Of a stretch of DNA of 64,000 bases, positions 21,518-33,547 are shown in pieces. Under the pieces are notes generated by a model. The model worked only from the letters and a program-made list of their open reading frames with translations. It was not told the DNA's origin and did no database searches. Made by a program: the position numbers and the translations under genes. Source of the stretch: Boletus sp. NGJ (Eukaryota > Basidiomycota > Agaricomycetes > Boletales > Boletaceae). Position 1 is the stretch's first letter; every line of letters begins with the position of its first letter. The DNA lies in NCBI GenBank assembly GCA_019096195.1, contig JAGTXK010000187.1, forward strand, positions 761,935 to 825,934. The letters are read 5' to 3'.

Positions 21518-24500
21518 ATGGCGACGAACAGCCCTCCCCCGCCCGGAATACCAGAAGCATCGCGTCTGTCCACGCAGACCTGGCAAAACGACCTGCTCGA
21601 ACTCTTCCACAACGCCAAGGATCGCTTTCCGGATGTCGTATGGGAACTGCATCCAGACGATGATCACGATTCCACAGAGGAAGTTTGGGGCCACAAAGGT
21701 GTGCATGGTCATCGCAGGTGCTGCCGCCAGCTGATACACTCCTAGCAATCGTATACGCGCGTGCCCCGCCTTCGTTCCAGGCGCGCTATTTCTCCTTTCG
21801 CCCTCCGCCCATCACGTCCCCGACACCATATTCATCCACACCCTCTCCAGCACCCGCACAGTCCTCAGTATCGCTAAGTCTGACTCTAGATTATGCTCAC
21901 AACTCACGTTCACCTTCCCCATATCGCTCCTCATCCTCATCACCATCTGCCAACCAAGGTGGCATTCTCCGTCTCCCGCAACAAATATCCCCCGCCCTCT
22001 TCTCCAACGAGCTAGAATATCTGTACACAGGAAAGGGCCTAGGAGAGGCTTTTGAATTCCTCTTTGACACCTCAGAATCACGCGACCTCGTCGATGCGGA
22101 GGAAAACCGCGTCGACAAGCTTCGCAAAGACCTGGTTTACATGTGGCGTTCTCGTCTCTACTCTGACATTCGCATCTCCCTCACCGGCACCTTTTCGACA
22201 TCAAACCCCGAGCATACGACCGCGATTTTCTCCTCTCACCGTTTCATTCTCGTCTCTCGTTCCCCGTACTTCCGAGCTCAGCTCCTCAGTTGGGGTCCTA
22301 AAGCTACCATTGCGGCTGGATCCGCCGCACCGGCTGAAGCGCTAACAGTCACACTTCCCTCCCCGCCATTCACCCCCGCCTCCCTCCACTTCACTCTGGG
22401 TTACATCTACACCGGCACCCTTGTTTTCTCCCATCGAACATATGACCTCGATACCGCGTTTGCCATTCTTCGATCAGCAAGCTATCTCTCCCTAACTCAC
22501 CTCTACAACGAGATCCAAGCCCGCATCGTCTATGAAATGCTCCATGGCCTCTATCATGCGTTCCTAGAATTCGACGAATACGAGCGTATCACTAACGCTA
22601 AGTGGGGTATTGGCGGATGTCGATGCCGCCAATGTGCCCGCAGAGTTCCACGCGTGCTCGAGTTCGCGCTCGCCGACGATGTTGCCAACAACTACCTTGA
22701 GCGTGGCGCCCGACGCGCACTCGTAGGCCTCTTTGGGGAAGGCTGGTGCAACGCCGAATTCGCCGCTCTACCTCAGAAAATACGGGATAGCGTCGTCAAG
22801 GGTGTCGGTAAGCGCACGACACCCACCAATGTTTTCCCACTGCTGTTCGCCGCTCAACATGCGATGAAAAAGTTGGATGCCGCCATCGATGCGTGGGCAG
22901 ATGTATCGAGGGAGATGGTAACGACGGCCCAAAAAACGATCGACGAGTGTCTCGTGAAAGAAAGCGAGATGTGCTTTGAACAGGCAGAATGGGTAGAGAT
23001 GTTGGAAGGCGATGGGGTCGGGTTTGAAGATGGGGAGAGGGTAGGCTGGGTCATGGAGGCGCTTAAGAGGGGAATGAGTGAACGCTACGCTGCGACCGTT
23101 TATCAGGTGCGTCTTTTGACCCCTTCTAATTTTAACTGATCTTGATCAATTTCTGGTCCCCACCACAGACACTTGTGTCTAACATATTACTTCGCCCACA
23201 TGTTACAGAAACAAACGCAACAATGCTCTCACAGACGTCACAAATCCGTGCGCAGGTGGAAGAAGCCCGCGTCGACTTGCTGAGATGGATCAGGAAACGG
23301 TGGATGGGGGTGCGTCAGGAAGGCGGCTTCGACGCTCTCGAAGGGTGGTCAATCAAAGAGATCTCGCAAGGTGCGACTCGTTCTCAAAACTTCATTCATC
23401 TCGCGTGTTCATTGATCTTTTGCAATCTTCCCAGAGATCGAAGTTCCTGTCGAAGATCTTATCTCTCCCGCACCACATCACACGCTCCGAAATCCACATC
23501 TATCTCGCGCTCTCCGCCCATCCTTAATCCGCGGTTCCGGCGACACAGACTCGGATACACTCTCAGTCCACTCTCTGCGTGCTTCCGTCCTCTCACGTAC
23601 AATTCCTGCCTCAAAATCCCACGGTCAGGGTAGGGATGGGAACCTTGCAAGCTCAGGGAGTTCGATGCGGAGCGTCGCGCGGGGCACAACCACCCTCATA
23701 CCAACAGGTTCCGCGAGGGTGCGCAACCACAGCACGGCGTCTCGTGCGAGCGAGAGACCCGACTCTAAGCTCACACCAGATTCTGCGAGCGTCATGAGTG
23801 TACGATCTGGTGCGACAGAAAAGGCCCGTGCTCACGGCCATGTGGTCGGACATAGGAAGTCGCCGTCAACGAATACGACTTCTACACGTTCAATTGTCAG
23901 TGTAGACGATCACGAATCGCGTGCAAGCGACAAGGATGACAATGGCGAAGGGGACGACAATCATGACGGTACATCAACGCCGACTCCGTCAGTCACAGCC
24001 CCTTCGAATGCCCGGCCAACTCTGTCCAAGATTGTCACCAACAGCACTTCGTCCATGCGCTCCACAGCCTCGACATCTATCAAGCATCCTGCACCTTCTG
24101 TCCGCTCCCGACATCTTACCACTGTCCGTTCCTCTCATCACTCATCTCATCATCCTAACGGTCTGTCTACCCTCCGCATACCATCCTCCACGACCCGTCC
24201 AAACTCCAGTCTTTCCTCCGCGACATCCGACACGTCAACTTTCCGCACCGCACCATCTGAGCTCGCTACGCCAACTTCAGCAGGCTCCAGTGGCGCACGA
24301 TCCCGTAAAGCATCCGGTGGATCCACGCTCTCGACCGTCAGCACGCGAACCGTCGGGACAACTGCCAAAAAAAGCACTACGTCCGGCGCAACAGGGTCAG
24401 GGCCAGGAGGCATATCGACAGTTCGAGCCCGCGTCGCGTCTGGTGTCTCTGTCACTTCCACACGAACTACTGTGCGACATCCCGACAAGGATACCGCCAA

Positions 24501-25449
24501 GATCAGTCCAGCAGCGACGCCAAGACGATTACCGTCTGGAGGTCGTACGACGCCTGTCGCACAGAAAAAGTCGTTGGGCAGGAGCATCGTGGAAAAGAAC
24601 GGGAGTCAGATATGCCCTCCTGCACCATCCCCGCGCATCGGTCGCGTAGATATCGGGAAAGAACGAGGGGCAAAGACCGACAATGACAAGGAAAATGCCC
24701 CTTCCGTCCCATCGGTTGAGTTGCCGGAGGGAAACGACGACACGGAGACAAACCTGTACACCGTCTACACGGCGCCAGAGTCCCCAGAACAAGGAGCGGA
24801 GCCGGTCATCACTCCCCCTCCCCTCGAAGAGAATCAACTTTCCGACGACACCCTCGCCGGGCGAGAGAGTACTGAAACAATCACTACCTCCACGCGAACG
24901 CCTGAGACGAAATCTTCGCATGAGCTTACACTTACCGAATCAACCCTCGCGTCTGCAGTCCTCCCAGGGGCAACGCTCGATATTGGTATTCCCTGTATCA
25001 TATCTTCCAAGCGGAAGCGGTTCCGCGCCTTTGCGAGATATATTGGAGAAGTCCTTGGCGAGCGTGGACCTTGGGTTGGCGTCGAGGTACCTATCGACAC
25101 CTGGGTCGGCGACGTTAGTGATGGCCGTGCATGGTGCGACGGCTCTTGGGGCGGCATTCGGTACTTTGACATTGGAGGGAACGGATCCGAATGGGAGTTT
25201 GGTGCTGGCGAAGATACTCGTGCGCCACGGCGGCGCAAAGCGGAGTGGAGTAACGGCACATCGACATTCAAGGGATCGGGTGGTACGAAGAGAGAGGGGG
25301 ACCAGTTACATGTCGGGTTTGACAGGATGAAGCGGATGCGGAGTGCCTCCCCTGCCGCAAGCGACATGTCGGCATCAGAGTCCATGGGACTATTTGTGAG
25401 GCCGCAGCAGGTGCTATATGTGGTGGACGCTGTCGGCGCGGATCTCTGA
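21518..25449 (+). CDS. BTB/POZ protein with C-terminal CAP-Gly domain
   Basis: Large multi-domain protein, about 1,200 aa. Start MATNSPPPPGIPEASRLS; a 50 nt intron follows WGHK and joins AIVYARAPPSFQARYFSF. The BTB-like region includes YSDIRISLTGTF, FSSHRFILVSRSPYFRAQLL and LHFTLGYIYTGTLVF, a split BTB fold with long inserts. A helical Cys/His segment (GGCRCRQCARRVPRVLEF) follows. After introns near 23106 and 23370 comes a long Ser/Thr/Arg-rich disordered stretch. Near the end (about 24980-25190) sits a CAP-Gly domain, with GIPCIISSKRKRFRAFARYI then GEVLGERGPWVGVEVP and DGSWGGIRYFDIG. CAP-Gly domains bind microtubule and EB1 C-termini; BTB domains dimerise or recruit Cullin-3. A microtubule-linked adaptor role is inference. 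The usual GKNDG motif of CAP-Gly is not seen, so tubulin-tail binding may be altered. Confidence 0.85.
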
Positions 25450-26437
25450 AGCAGTCCACCCTGCTTATGCGTTCTCCCCGTTCTCCCCATTACCGCATAT
25501 CTTGTCTTTTTGATGATCGACACGACCCCACCTCTTGCCCATTATGCTGCTTTTTCTGCGGATACCCGACGTAACCTTGCCATTTTAACAACCCCTAGTA
25601 TTCCCTTCATTCCCGTCGGATTTGTTGCAGGAACTAATTTCTCATACCACAAAGAAAATTCGTAATCCATTGCATTCTTGCGTTTTTTCGTTAGAAGGTT
25701 CGCATCGCTGTCTTTGTTACTCTGTTCTTTGCACTGAACTCTCTTGTTCTACACACCACCAAGCTAGCGAATATTTGTTCACAGGGTACCACATTCGTTT
25801 TTCTTTTCTTTTCTTTCTCTCTTTTTTCTTTGCCTCAGCGCGCGCGCTTCACCTAGCTGGATGGGGATCGAGGTTGAAAGGTTCACCTCTCAGAAATAAC
25901 AAGTTTCATTTTCTCTTTTCAATATCCCCGTGGACTGTACCATCTTCCTTCAAAGACACTCCTGTCGCTCGTTTCCCTTTCGTCCGTCTGCGCCCTGTCT
26001 ACATATTCTCAGGGACATTGTGATTGACCATCGCTCGCTTCACCTTCTCTTCTTTTTTTTTTTTTGATCATTTGCTCTCTCCGGGAAGGTTCCGCCGCAC
26101 CATGATGATTGTATCTTTGCTGGGCCACGAATATACAAAAACTAACCCAATACACTCTGCGCGTCGGTGTAGTAGTAAGTAGCAGCCGGGAGGTTGTGCA
26201 ACATTCGGACCGAGCCGACCGACGTCCTAGTTCACATCTTGCGCGTGAAGAGGTTAGTAGGGGAACCAATCATCGCAAGATACTAATAAGCGATGCAGCC
26301 ATATAAGGGGGGACTGCAGTACAGTAATGTATTGTTCAATCATATCAAGAGGGGGTTTATATACCGCGCGACTAGCTAACACAAAAGAGTATCATATCAG
26401 GATATAGGTCAAGCTTTAAGGACGACCTCACTGTCGT
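25450..26437. other. intergenic, 3' flanks of two convergent genes
   Basis: T-rich and pyrimidine-rich DNA, including a long T tract near 26048-26065. No open frame with family resemblance. Confidence 0.5.
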
Positions 26438-28621
26438 TCACCCAAGCGCAATCCATCCACACATCTCCATCCTCTGACTCACCTCCGTTGGCATCCTAAG
26501 CACAGTCTCCTTATGCAACCGACTAGCATCACCATCACACCTCTCCGAGCACAACACGAACCTCCCAAGCCCGCCCTCCCTTCCGGTAAACAAACACACC
26601 GTCGGCGGTCTCTTCGCGCAGAAGTAATATATCGCTCCTGCGCACGTGTCGATCAGCGTGTAGATCTGACGACCCTTTGCCTCTGCCTTCAAAGCTTCAC
26701 CATATTGTTTCTTCGAGCCCCCACGAACCGAACCGTGCTCCGGTCCTGCGAATTCCGAACCGCTCGGCGTGAAATTAAGTCGCGGGTAGTGTGCTGCGTT
26801 TCCTCCACCGTACAAATGCTCCGCTGCGGTGTCGATGTCCAGGACGCCTTTAACACCGATGAACCACGGTTGCGGATTGATCACCCGGCCTGCTTCACTA
26901 AATACAAACATCTTCGGCGAAACCAAAAGCAACACAATCCCGATCGTGACCAGCGTGATCCCGGCCTTGACCGAGAATATCAAAAGCGCCGCAACGCCAA
27001 CGATGAAAATCGGCCAAGCGAAGTAGGGAAGGAACCCGACCACTTTCCTCCTCATTGACTCAGGCTTTACGAGTGCAATTTCTGGGAAATCTTTCCATCG
27101 GATGGACGCGGCGCGACATCCATCGAGCACGAGCGCACCGTGCTCGGTGATCCCTGCGATTTGGGTTTCGGGGAGGATGTCCCAAAGTTCTGCACCGTAG
27201 ATGTCGTTGTCAGCGTACCAACATGCCTTCTCATGGGGTTCGGAGGGTAAGAGTGAGACCATACGCTCGGCGATACGGTCGTTGTCGTTGGCCATGGACA
27301 GGCGCGCCAATGCGGGTAGTTCCTCTTCTTCATAATTGGGGTGGATGCGGTGCTGAAAGAAGCCCATGAGAGCGTACACACGCTCTGCTGCGTGCGGGCC
27401 ACTCCCTCCAGGGGTACTAGTATTGTTAATGCCGCGTTTCCATACCGCGGACTTGAGGAGCGAAAGGCGCTCAAGTCTTTCCAGCGGGTCTTTCTCGCTG
27501 TAGGCATTGATGACGGCTTGCTCTGAGTTGTTTTTTGGGTATGCCAAGTTTGCTAGCTTGTGAAGCGAGACCGAGTTGATCTCGCTCTGGTCACGAAACT
27601 TGTAGAAGATATTTTCACTCAGGAGGGCTTCGGGTAGCGTCCAAACCCTTGCCCCCCATCGCTCCCATGCAGCCTTCTCGCCTTCCTCGGAATTCCCGAG
27701 CATGATCAAGGTAGACTCTGCGCCACGGTAGATGTCTGCCATGCAATAGAGACTGAGATTCTTCTCATCTTGCGTCTTCCCGATGCACTCCAAGTCAAGC
27801 CAGTACGCGTCGAAATTCATTCGGACAGCTGCGATGCGAACTTCCTGTTTGAACCTGTCTTTTTCCCTCTCCTGGTCAGAACCAGACTCGGAGTATACGT
27901 CGGTGGCACGGTACGAGATGGCGATGTACTTGTTTCTGATGATGGTGCTGGGTTCCGTGCATGGAGACCATTCATCCCGGGCAGGATCGCGAATCATGAG
28001 AAGGCGGGGGTGAAGGGAGTGCGTTGGGATCTTATCTTCTTTTTTGTCTTGGTCCAAGCCCTCGAGACGAGTGGAGTACTCCTTCTTCGAACGAGCTTCC
28101 CAGAGTTGACCTCTGAACTTGCGAGTGTAAGGTTTGTAGTAGCCCGTGTCATACACCTCCGAATCGCCGTCCAACCAGTTACCCGGTATATCTATCTGGG
28201 CATCCGCAAGGTCTATCTGGAGGAACAGGAACGCAAACGCCCCTATGATGACCCAGATAAGATACCAAAGTAGCCCGAGCGTGAATATAGACCATTTCAA
28301 AGTCCATAAAAAAAAAACACCAAAACCACTAAAAGGGTTGGTTGAGAGGAGCCAGAGGGCGCGCTTGTTCACATGACCCGTATGGTCCTTGATGCGATGC
28401 TCGTTTGGCCCGTTCGGTTGGATGGCTTGGATGACGAGCTTGCGACACACGCCTGTGGTAGGGCTAATGTATCGCTGTTCTTCCCCGTGGGTTTTGAGCC
28501 TTCCGAGGTAATCGTAGCAGGTGATCGTACGGTCTCGGCGCGTCATTGGAAGGAGTTGCCGCCATCTTTCGGATGACATCCAAGTCTGGGGGGCAGGCTC
28601 GCTCCCAGTGACTGAGGACAT
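26438..28621 (-). CDS. HET-like protein with transmembrane segments
   Basis: 727 aa from the ATG at 28621 (MSSVTGSEPAPQTWMSSERW), in one exon. The frame is open for 69 codons more upstream, with an ATG at 28828, but that part lacks protein character. A strongly hydrophobic stretch lies at about residues 86-135 (FGVFFLWTLKWSIFTLGLLW and onward). A second lies near residues 545-595 (PYFAWPIFIVGVAALLIFSV). Between them is a degenerate heterokaryon-incompatibility-type core: NKYIAISYRATDVY, FDAYWLDLECIGKTQDEKNL, YCMADIYRGAESTLIMLGNS and GARVWTLPEALLS match the HET order (ISY/W, WLD-C, MxxIYxxA, WTLPE). The C-terminal part (GVKGVLDIDTAAEHLYGGG and YTLIDTCAGAIYYFCAKRPP) is seen in similar basidiomycete proteins. 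HET domains mediate allorecognition cell death in ascomycetes; the role in basidiomycetes is not established. Confidence 0.8.
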   Translation of the reverse strand: MSSVTGSEPAPQTWMSSERWRQLLPMTRRDRTITCYDYLGRLKTHGEEQRYISPTTGVCRKLVIQAIQPNGPNEHRIKDHTGHVNKRALWLLSTNPFSGFGVFFLWTLKWSIFTLGLLWYLIWVIIGAFAFLFLQIDLADAQIDIPGNWLDGDSEVYDTGYYKPYTRKFRGQLWEARSKKEYSTRLEGLDQDKKEDKIPTHSLHPRLLMIRDPARDEWSPCTEPSTIIRNKYIAISYRATDVYSESGSDQEREKDRFKQEVRIAAVRMNFDAYWLDLECIGKTQDEKNLSLYCMADIYRGAESTLIMLGNSEEGEKAAWERWGARVWTLPEALLSENIFYKFRDQSEINSVSLHKLANLAYPKNNSEQAVINAYSEKDPLERLERLSLLKSAVWKRGINNTSTPGGSGPHAAERVYALMGFFQHRIHPNYEEEELPALARLSMANDNDRIAERMVSLLPSEPHEKACWYADNDIYGAELWDILPETQIAGITEHGALVLDGCRAASIRWKDFPEIALVKPESMRRKVVGFLPYFAWPIFIVGVAALLIFSVKAGITLVTIGIVLLLVSPKMFVFSEAGRVINPQPWFIGVKGVLDIDTAAEHLYGGGNAAHYPRLNFTPSGSEFAGPEHGSVRGGSKKQYGEALKAEAKGRQIYTLIDTCAGAIYYFCAKRPPTVCLFTGREGGLGRFVLCSERCDGDASRLHKETVLRMPTEVSQRMEMCGWIALG

Positions 28622-29678
28622 GTCAACGAAGGCAGGAAGAGATGATATTGGACTAGGACTTACGGTTTCGCGGGGATGACCCGAAAATTGACATGATAGC
28701 CATGACGGTGTCAGTGGGCGTCTTGAACGCCTACTCGAACATTCGCAGGTTGTTATAAGGTCTTGCCAAGAGACTGAGTCACGTAACATTATATGGGCCA
28801 GCCTGTGCTGTGGCCTCACGATGGGCACTGGGCAACGGTATAATGCTGCGCCAGTGACTAATATTCATCCATGGTTGCTGGTGAGAGTCTGCCTAACTTG
28901 GAAATTGATGTATATCGTATCCCACCTCCGCGACAACGAGCAGTGCGGAATCAATCAGATTTTAGACGCCAGATTCATAATAGCTTGTTCACATACCCGG
29001 GTGCTCCATTCTAATCGGCTCCACGATAGAAAGTGAGGGTTGTGCTCGGGGCCTAAAACCTTCCGAGTGTCGTCAGTGTATAGCGAACGAAGTAGTGGTG
29101 TACCAAAGATCCCGACCTTAGGGCTTTGACATCCCCAGTGCCAGTGAGGATACCGTGACTGACCCACTTTAATTCGACCCTACGATTGATCAACCTTAAA
29201 TTATGTCAGTGCCTGAGCAGTGCCTCATGAGCGAGGCCCATCAGCCGAGTCCACCTCATGTCTTGCCGAGACTGCCCGTGTCTGTCAATATTTCAATCCT
29301 GGGCAGGTACATCACCGCCCGACCTACATAGCTAGCCATCAAAATCAGCCCGAATGAATCTTTCATCACGCGGCGAGAAATGCACAATGGTAGACGAACA
29401 AACGAGTCCTCGTCACCGGTTCCGGCTAAGTTGTTAATCAAAATATAGAGTTTGGTTCTGTCGAGATTTTTGGGACCCTTAGTAAGCTCTGGCGAAAAAA
29501 GATCTCGTACAACTCCGAGCATCGGCTCACCAAGCTCCTGGATAGCTCGACCGAATCTCGTTTCCTTTTCCTACATACACTCGACTTCACGCTCACATTC
29601 AAGCCTTGGATTTGTCACGTATATGAACCGATATTTATTGTATACAATTCGCTTGTCATCCAACACTATTTATATAAT
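28622..29678. other. intergenic, no recognised gene
   Basis: This is the promoter side of the HET-like gene and the 3' flank of the CipC-like gene. Short open frames (for example 29256-29522) show no domain or linked splice sites. Confidence 0.45.
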
Positions 29679-30335
29679 TCACGAGTACTGCTCCACCAGG
29701 ATAGTCTCTCTGAGGCGTTCCTGAGCTGGTTTCGACGCGATCATGTCAACATAATGACAGAGAACAATTGAACCAAAATGAACCGGTAAAACTCACCCTG
29801 CTCCTGGATTTGCCTCCTCTCGTGCGCATCCCAGGCATCGCGCTTTGAAGATCGGGCAAGGATCAGTCGATAGGATCGAAAAAAAATTATATATCATAAG
29901 CACGTACACCCTTAGTCTCGGCCAACTGAGTGAGGGCAGCACCAGCGAAACCAGCACTAGAAACATCCGTATCATATCAAGACACGGTCTGGGTACTGAA
30001 CGGCCAAAGGGGGTGCTTACAGAATTTCCTTAGCCTTGGCGTGGCTGTCAGGCTGGCCGTTCGCGGCCAGGTGGTCCTCGTACGCCTTGGCAGCCTGGAT
30101 GGGACGCAGCATCGTGCAACGACGGTAAGCGAGACGAGACATGATACAGATAAAGAACGAGCACGAACCTCGTAGGCAACAGCGCCAGCGAGCGCGTCGT
30201 GGGTCAAACTACCTTTGCGGTGCTGCAGTGCAAAAGCGGGTCAGATCCCCAGGGCATCTTTGGCGGTTCTAATCCAAGCAACAACCAACGTACGACTTCA
30301 TTGTGATCGTTCTGGAAAGCTTCGAGCCAACGCAT
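29679..30335 (-). CDS. CipC-like small protein (DUF3759)
   Basis: A small intron-rich gene that gives about 105 aa. Exons in order read MRWLEAFQNDHNEV, HRKGSLTHDALAGAVAYE, AAKAYEDHLAANGQPDSHAK then AKEIL, AGFAGAALTQLAETKG, RDAWDAHERRQIQEQ, and AQERLRETILVEQYS with stop at 29679-29681. This is the pattern of fungal CipC/antibiotic-response proteins, where AxxAxxAYE, NGxPxxHAKAKEILAG and ETKG are conserved. CipC was named from concanamycin-induced protein in Aspergillus, and relatives respond to stress or wood decay; biochemical function is unknown. The five introns nearly equal the exons in total length. Confidence 0.85.
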
Positions 30336-31441
30336 GATGATGTTGTCGATGAAGTGATGAAAAGAAGTGGTGGGGATGCAAACAAAGGTCGACAGGACCA
30401 GTTTAAATATCCCTGCATCATCACCCTAGCAACCCAAAAAAGCAGATGACCCCCCCCACCGCAGTCTGTTGGCTATTCTTATCTGATCTCGTTTCGAGAC
30501 ACTGCCCATCGCGATCGATAAGACGTTGATAGGCACGATTATTGGATCTGACAAAATTTTTGCCCCGGCTCCGAGCCTGATTTCTGCTTCGCCTGGCAAC
30601 TTATTTCGTGACATCGCTCCACCGCGCGCGAGAATCGTCTCTGTCTGATGGAATTTGATTATATTCTTCGGTAGCGACGATGGCATAATGGTTGTGATTT
30701 CCCTTTTGTTCTAACGACGACCGAATGGCGTCTAGGCTATGACTCCGTTGACGGCTTTCTGATGAATTATGGTAGCCCATCAAAGGAAGATGGCACCGTA
30801 TGGCGCGATCCAAACGAAGGCGAAACTGTCAAAGTGGGACAAGGGGAATTTCCGATACCATACCTCCTGTCACTGAGATTTAATATGGATTCAGCCAATC
30901 AGACGTGGAACGATTACATCACTCGGCAGAGCTGTGGGATCTGCCACGGTTTAAACTTTACTTTCTGACTAGACAGGAAGGCACTATGGGGATATAAACA
31001 CCAGTGAGAACTGTAAATTGGGAGTCTCTCAGGCTTACCAGAATGTTGTGCAGCTTGGTGACGACCGTTTGTCGGTCATTTCCGACTCCGCATGGTGGCG
31101 CACAAAAGGAGATGAATTGTTCCCTATTTGCAATCGAGCGCGAGAAACACGAGGGGGGTGATTCACACTCCATTAAAGACCGAAGTCGGGGTTTGCTCTC
31201 TGCCCTCGTTCCCCTAACCACCATCCACGGAAGCGATGGGATGGCGTAGTGAATAGAGGGCATGACTTGGATGACGAAGAAGCAACAAAATTAAATCAGC
31301 TGTCTTCCCAACTTCACTCACGTAGCTTGGATAAAAATATATCATCAAGGCTGTCACATTCTTGAATGGTACTAGTCAAGATCGACACGTGTTATCTCAA
31401 GGGAATGTCTCTCAAGCCCTGAGCTGTGCACGTAGGTTGGC
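30336..31441. other. intergenic, no recognised gene
   Basis: About 1.1 kb between the start of the CipC-like gene and the 3' end of RPL10. It contains a CCAAT string near 30895 but no coding sequence that I can support. Confidence 0.45.
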
Positions 31442-31501
31442 CTCTAGTGGGCCTCTGGGACGAATATATTGTACATAGGCACCATCCCTACCGAAGAGTC
31501 A

Positions 31502-32243
31502 TCAGACATTGAACGAATCACCAGATCTTGTCGACTGCAAGAAAAGCACGTACTGCAACACACGCTTGTCCTCCTTGAGCTTGAGGTACTCTTCACGGTT
31601 GACATTTGTGAATCCCCACTTCTTGGAGACGATAATCTTCTGACGACCGGGGAACTTGTAACGGGCACGGCGGAGGGCCTCCTGGATGACACGGGCATTG
31701 CTGTCCTTGCAACGGATCGAGAGGATAATCTGGCCGATGTTGACTCGGGCGACCGTGCCATATGGCTTGCCCCAGGCACCACGCATACCGGTCTGGAGCC
31801 TAGAAGCAAAAGCATCAAAGGTCAACTCTATCAGCGATCATAAGGTGCGCACCTATCAGCTCCAGCACAGGACAACATCTTGTTGATCCTCAGAACGTGG
31901 AAGGGGTGGACACGAACACGCAAGTGGAAAGAATCTTTTCCAGAAGTCTTGGTGACATACTTGTTGGCACAAATACGAGCAGCTTCCAGTGCCTCTGACG
32001 AAAGCTGTTCATACTCGTCCGAAACGAGATGGCAGCAGAATGGGAATTCGTCAACAGATGCACGCTTGCGTCCCAAATCGAAGATACGGATCTAGAAAGG
32101 CGGGACCACGATCAGAACCAGAAAGATTGATGGAATGTGGGAAAGCGACATACCTTTGAATCGGGAACACCACGGTTGTACCGGGATTTGGGGTAGGGCT
32201 TGTTCTTGCAGTAGCGGTAGCAGCGAGCTGGACGGCGACCCAT
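31502..32243 (-). CDS. RPL10: 60S ribosomal protein uL16 (L10)
   Basis: Cytosolic large-subunit protein next to the peptidyl-transferase and A-site region. Three exons are clear: [20 protein letters not shown] plus [10 protein letters not shown]; then [20 protein letters not shown] to [13 protein letters not shown]; then [20 protein letters not shown] to [20 protein letters not shown]. The protein is about 209 aa if the last exon runs to the TGA at 31502. An alternative last intron (gtgattcg...cggtag) would give a stop near 31442 and a length of about 218 aa, closer to the family norm. The sequence is highly conserved across the body. It is divergent from the mitochondrial ribosomal gene mL41, 680 bp away. 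Confidence 0.96.
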
Positions 32244-32923
32244 TTTAGCGGATTCTCTGGATACAAATGATTAGCAACAGAATTGCGGAGTGGGCGACCA
32301 CTCGAGTCGCCGTGCTGTCCATAATCCATCCAATTGGCTTGCATTGCATCCACCAACGGATGCTACGCAGCCTTCATTTCTACCCTCCGTTTTCAATCAA
32401 GGATCACGGTAACACAACGACGCGGCAAGCGAAGACAGAGATTACACTCACAAAATACACGGGGACGTCGAGAGGCTGGGGAAACAGTGGAAGACCTTGC
32501 GAGGGAGGAACTTATAAGGTGGGAATTTTTGGGCGAGAAGGATGACAAATTTGCAAGACTGAGTAAGCTGGCAAAGCTGACACACTATACAACACAGCAA
32601 TGACTAAGCGGAATATGTTCGCAGTGAGTTCTGGTTTTCTCCCATAATACCTACCTCGAGTCGGTCAAGAGATCAATTAGACCAAAAAAACTGCTTCATC
32701 AATGACCAAACCACGGCTATCCGGATTAACGTTTCGCAAGAGAAGGAGAGTGTGGCATTACTCGACCTCATCGAGATGCATAGCGTACACAAGCGAGGTT
32801 CTACCACGATATTATACCCGTGTGTAAAAGCGGAGAGTAGTACCGTTGCCAGGGTAAACAACCACCAAGTATTTGTGAACCTATTTTACTACATTCACTA
32901 CCGCTGTAGTACTCGACTCGAAG
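32244..32923. promoter_or_regulatory. shared upstream region of RPL10 (-) and mL41 (+)
   Basis: The 680 bp between divergent cytosolic and mitochondrial ribosomal-protein genes must contain both promoters. No gene is visible inside it; the weak frames found lack protein character. Coordinated control is inference. Confidence 0.4.
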
Positions 32924-33547
32924 ATGCATCCGACTCTGGCTTGTCTGTCGAAAGCGTCTCGGCGTGCTTTGACGCCCAAACGAGGCAACAAAGATTTTTA
33001 CAAGGGTGCGTTTTCTCAGTCCAAGTCCACTCCCCCACTTGACACGTCCCGCCCTCCCATAGGCACCCGCCAGGCCACCCTCCCAGGTGGTCACCGCACC
33101 GGTGCACCAGGTCGGTTCGTCATTCGTGGCACGTCTAAATACCGCCTCCTCGACGAGAAAGTGCGCGTGTTCGTTGGACCAAGCATGGAAGAGATCACGC
33201 AGAGCGAGGTACGTTTTTGAGCCTATCTACCTGTGCCCCATCACTCGACGGACGGCTAAATCACCTGTTCCTTTGTTCCTTTGCTTTTCTTCCTCCTTTT
33301 TTTTTTTTGGGGGGGGGGCTGTCACACAAACAATGGATTGAATACAAACTCGACATATGAACGGCGAACACAGTTGAAGCCATATGTACATGTGTCGACC
33401 AAGTTGTCCAATCAAGACCGTCGTGATGCCCAGCTCCTCGTCCCTATCCTCCCAGGGACCAAAATTAAACAATGGAGACGAAATGCCGAGGCAGCGCTTA
33501 TCGAAAGCAGTTTGAAGATAGCCCAGCAGTCGGAAACACAAGCCTAG
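32924..33547 (+). CDS. MRPL27: mitochondrial ribosomal protein mL41
   Basis: Large-subunit mitoribosomal protein homologous to yeast MRPL27. Three exons, 32924-33005, 33063-33208 and 33374-33547, give 133 aa. The first exon has KRGNKDFYKG; removal of a 57 nt gtgcgt...tag intron gives KGTRQATLPGGHRTGAPGRF, matching the TKQGNK-YKGT-xxG-GRH pattern of the family. RLLDEKVRVFVGP and the LKPYVHVSTKLS exon follow, where LKPYV is the family's C-terminal hallmark. The second intron contains a T tract followed by a G tract near 33298-33318. The C-terminal extension is mildly basic. A mitochondrial presequence is short or unclear at the start (MHPTLACLSKASRRALTPKR). Confidence 0.92.

Noticed and set aside
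26048-26065. Long T tract, considered as a terminator or poly-A insertion scar
   Set aside because: It lies in a generally T-rich 3' region with no target-site duplication or element next to it.
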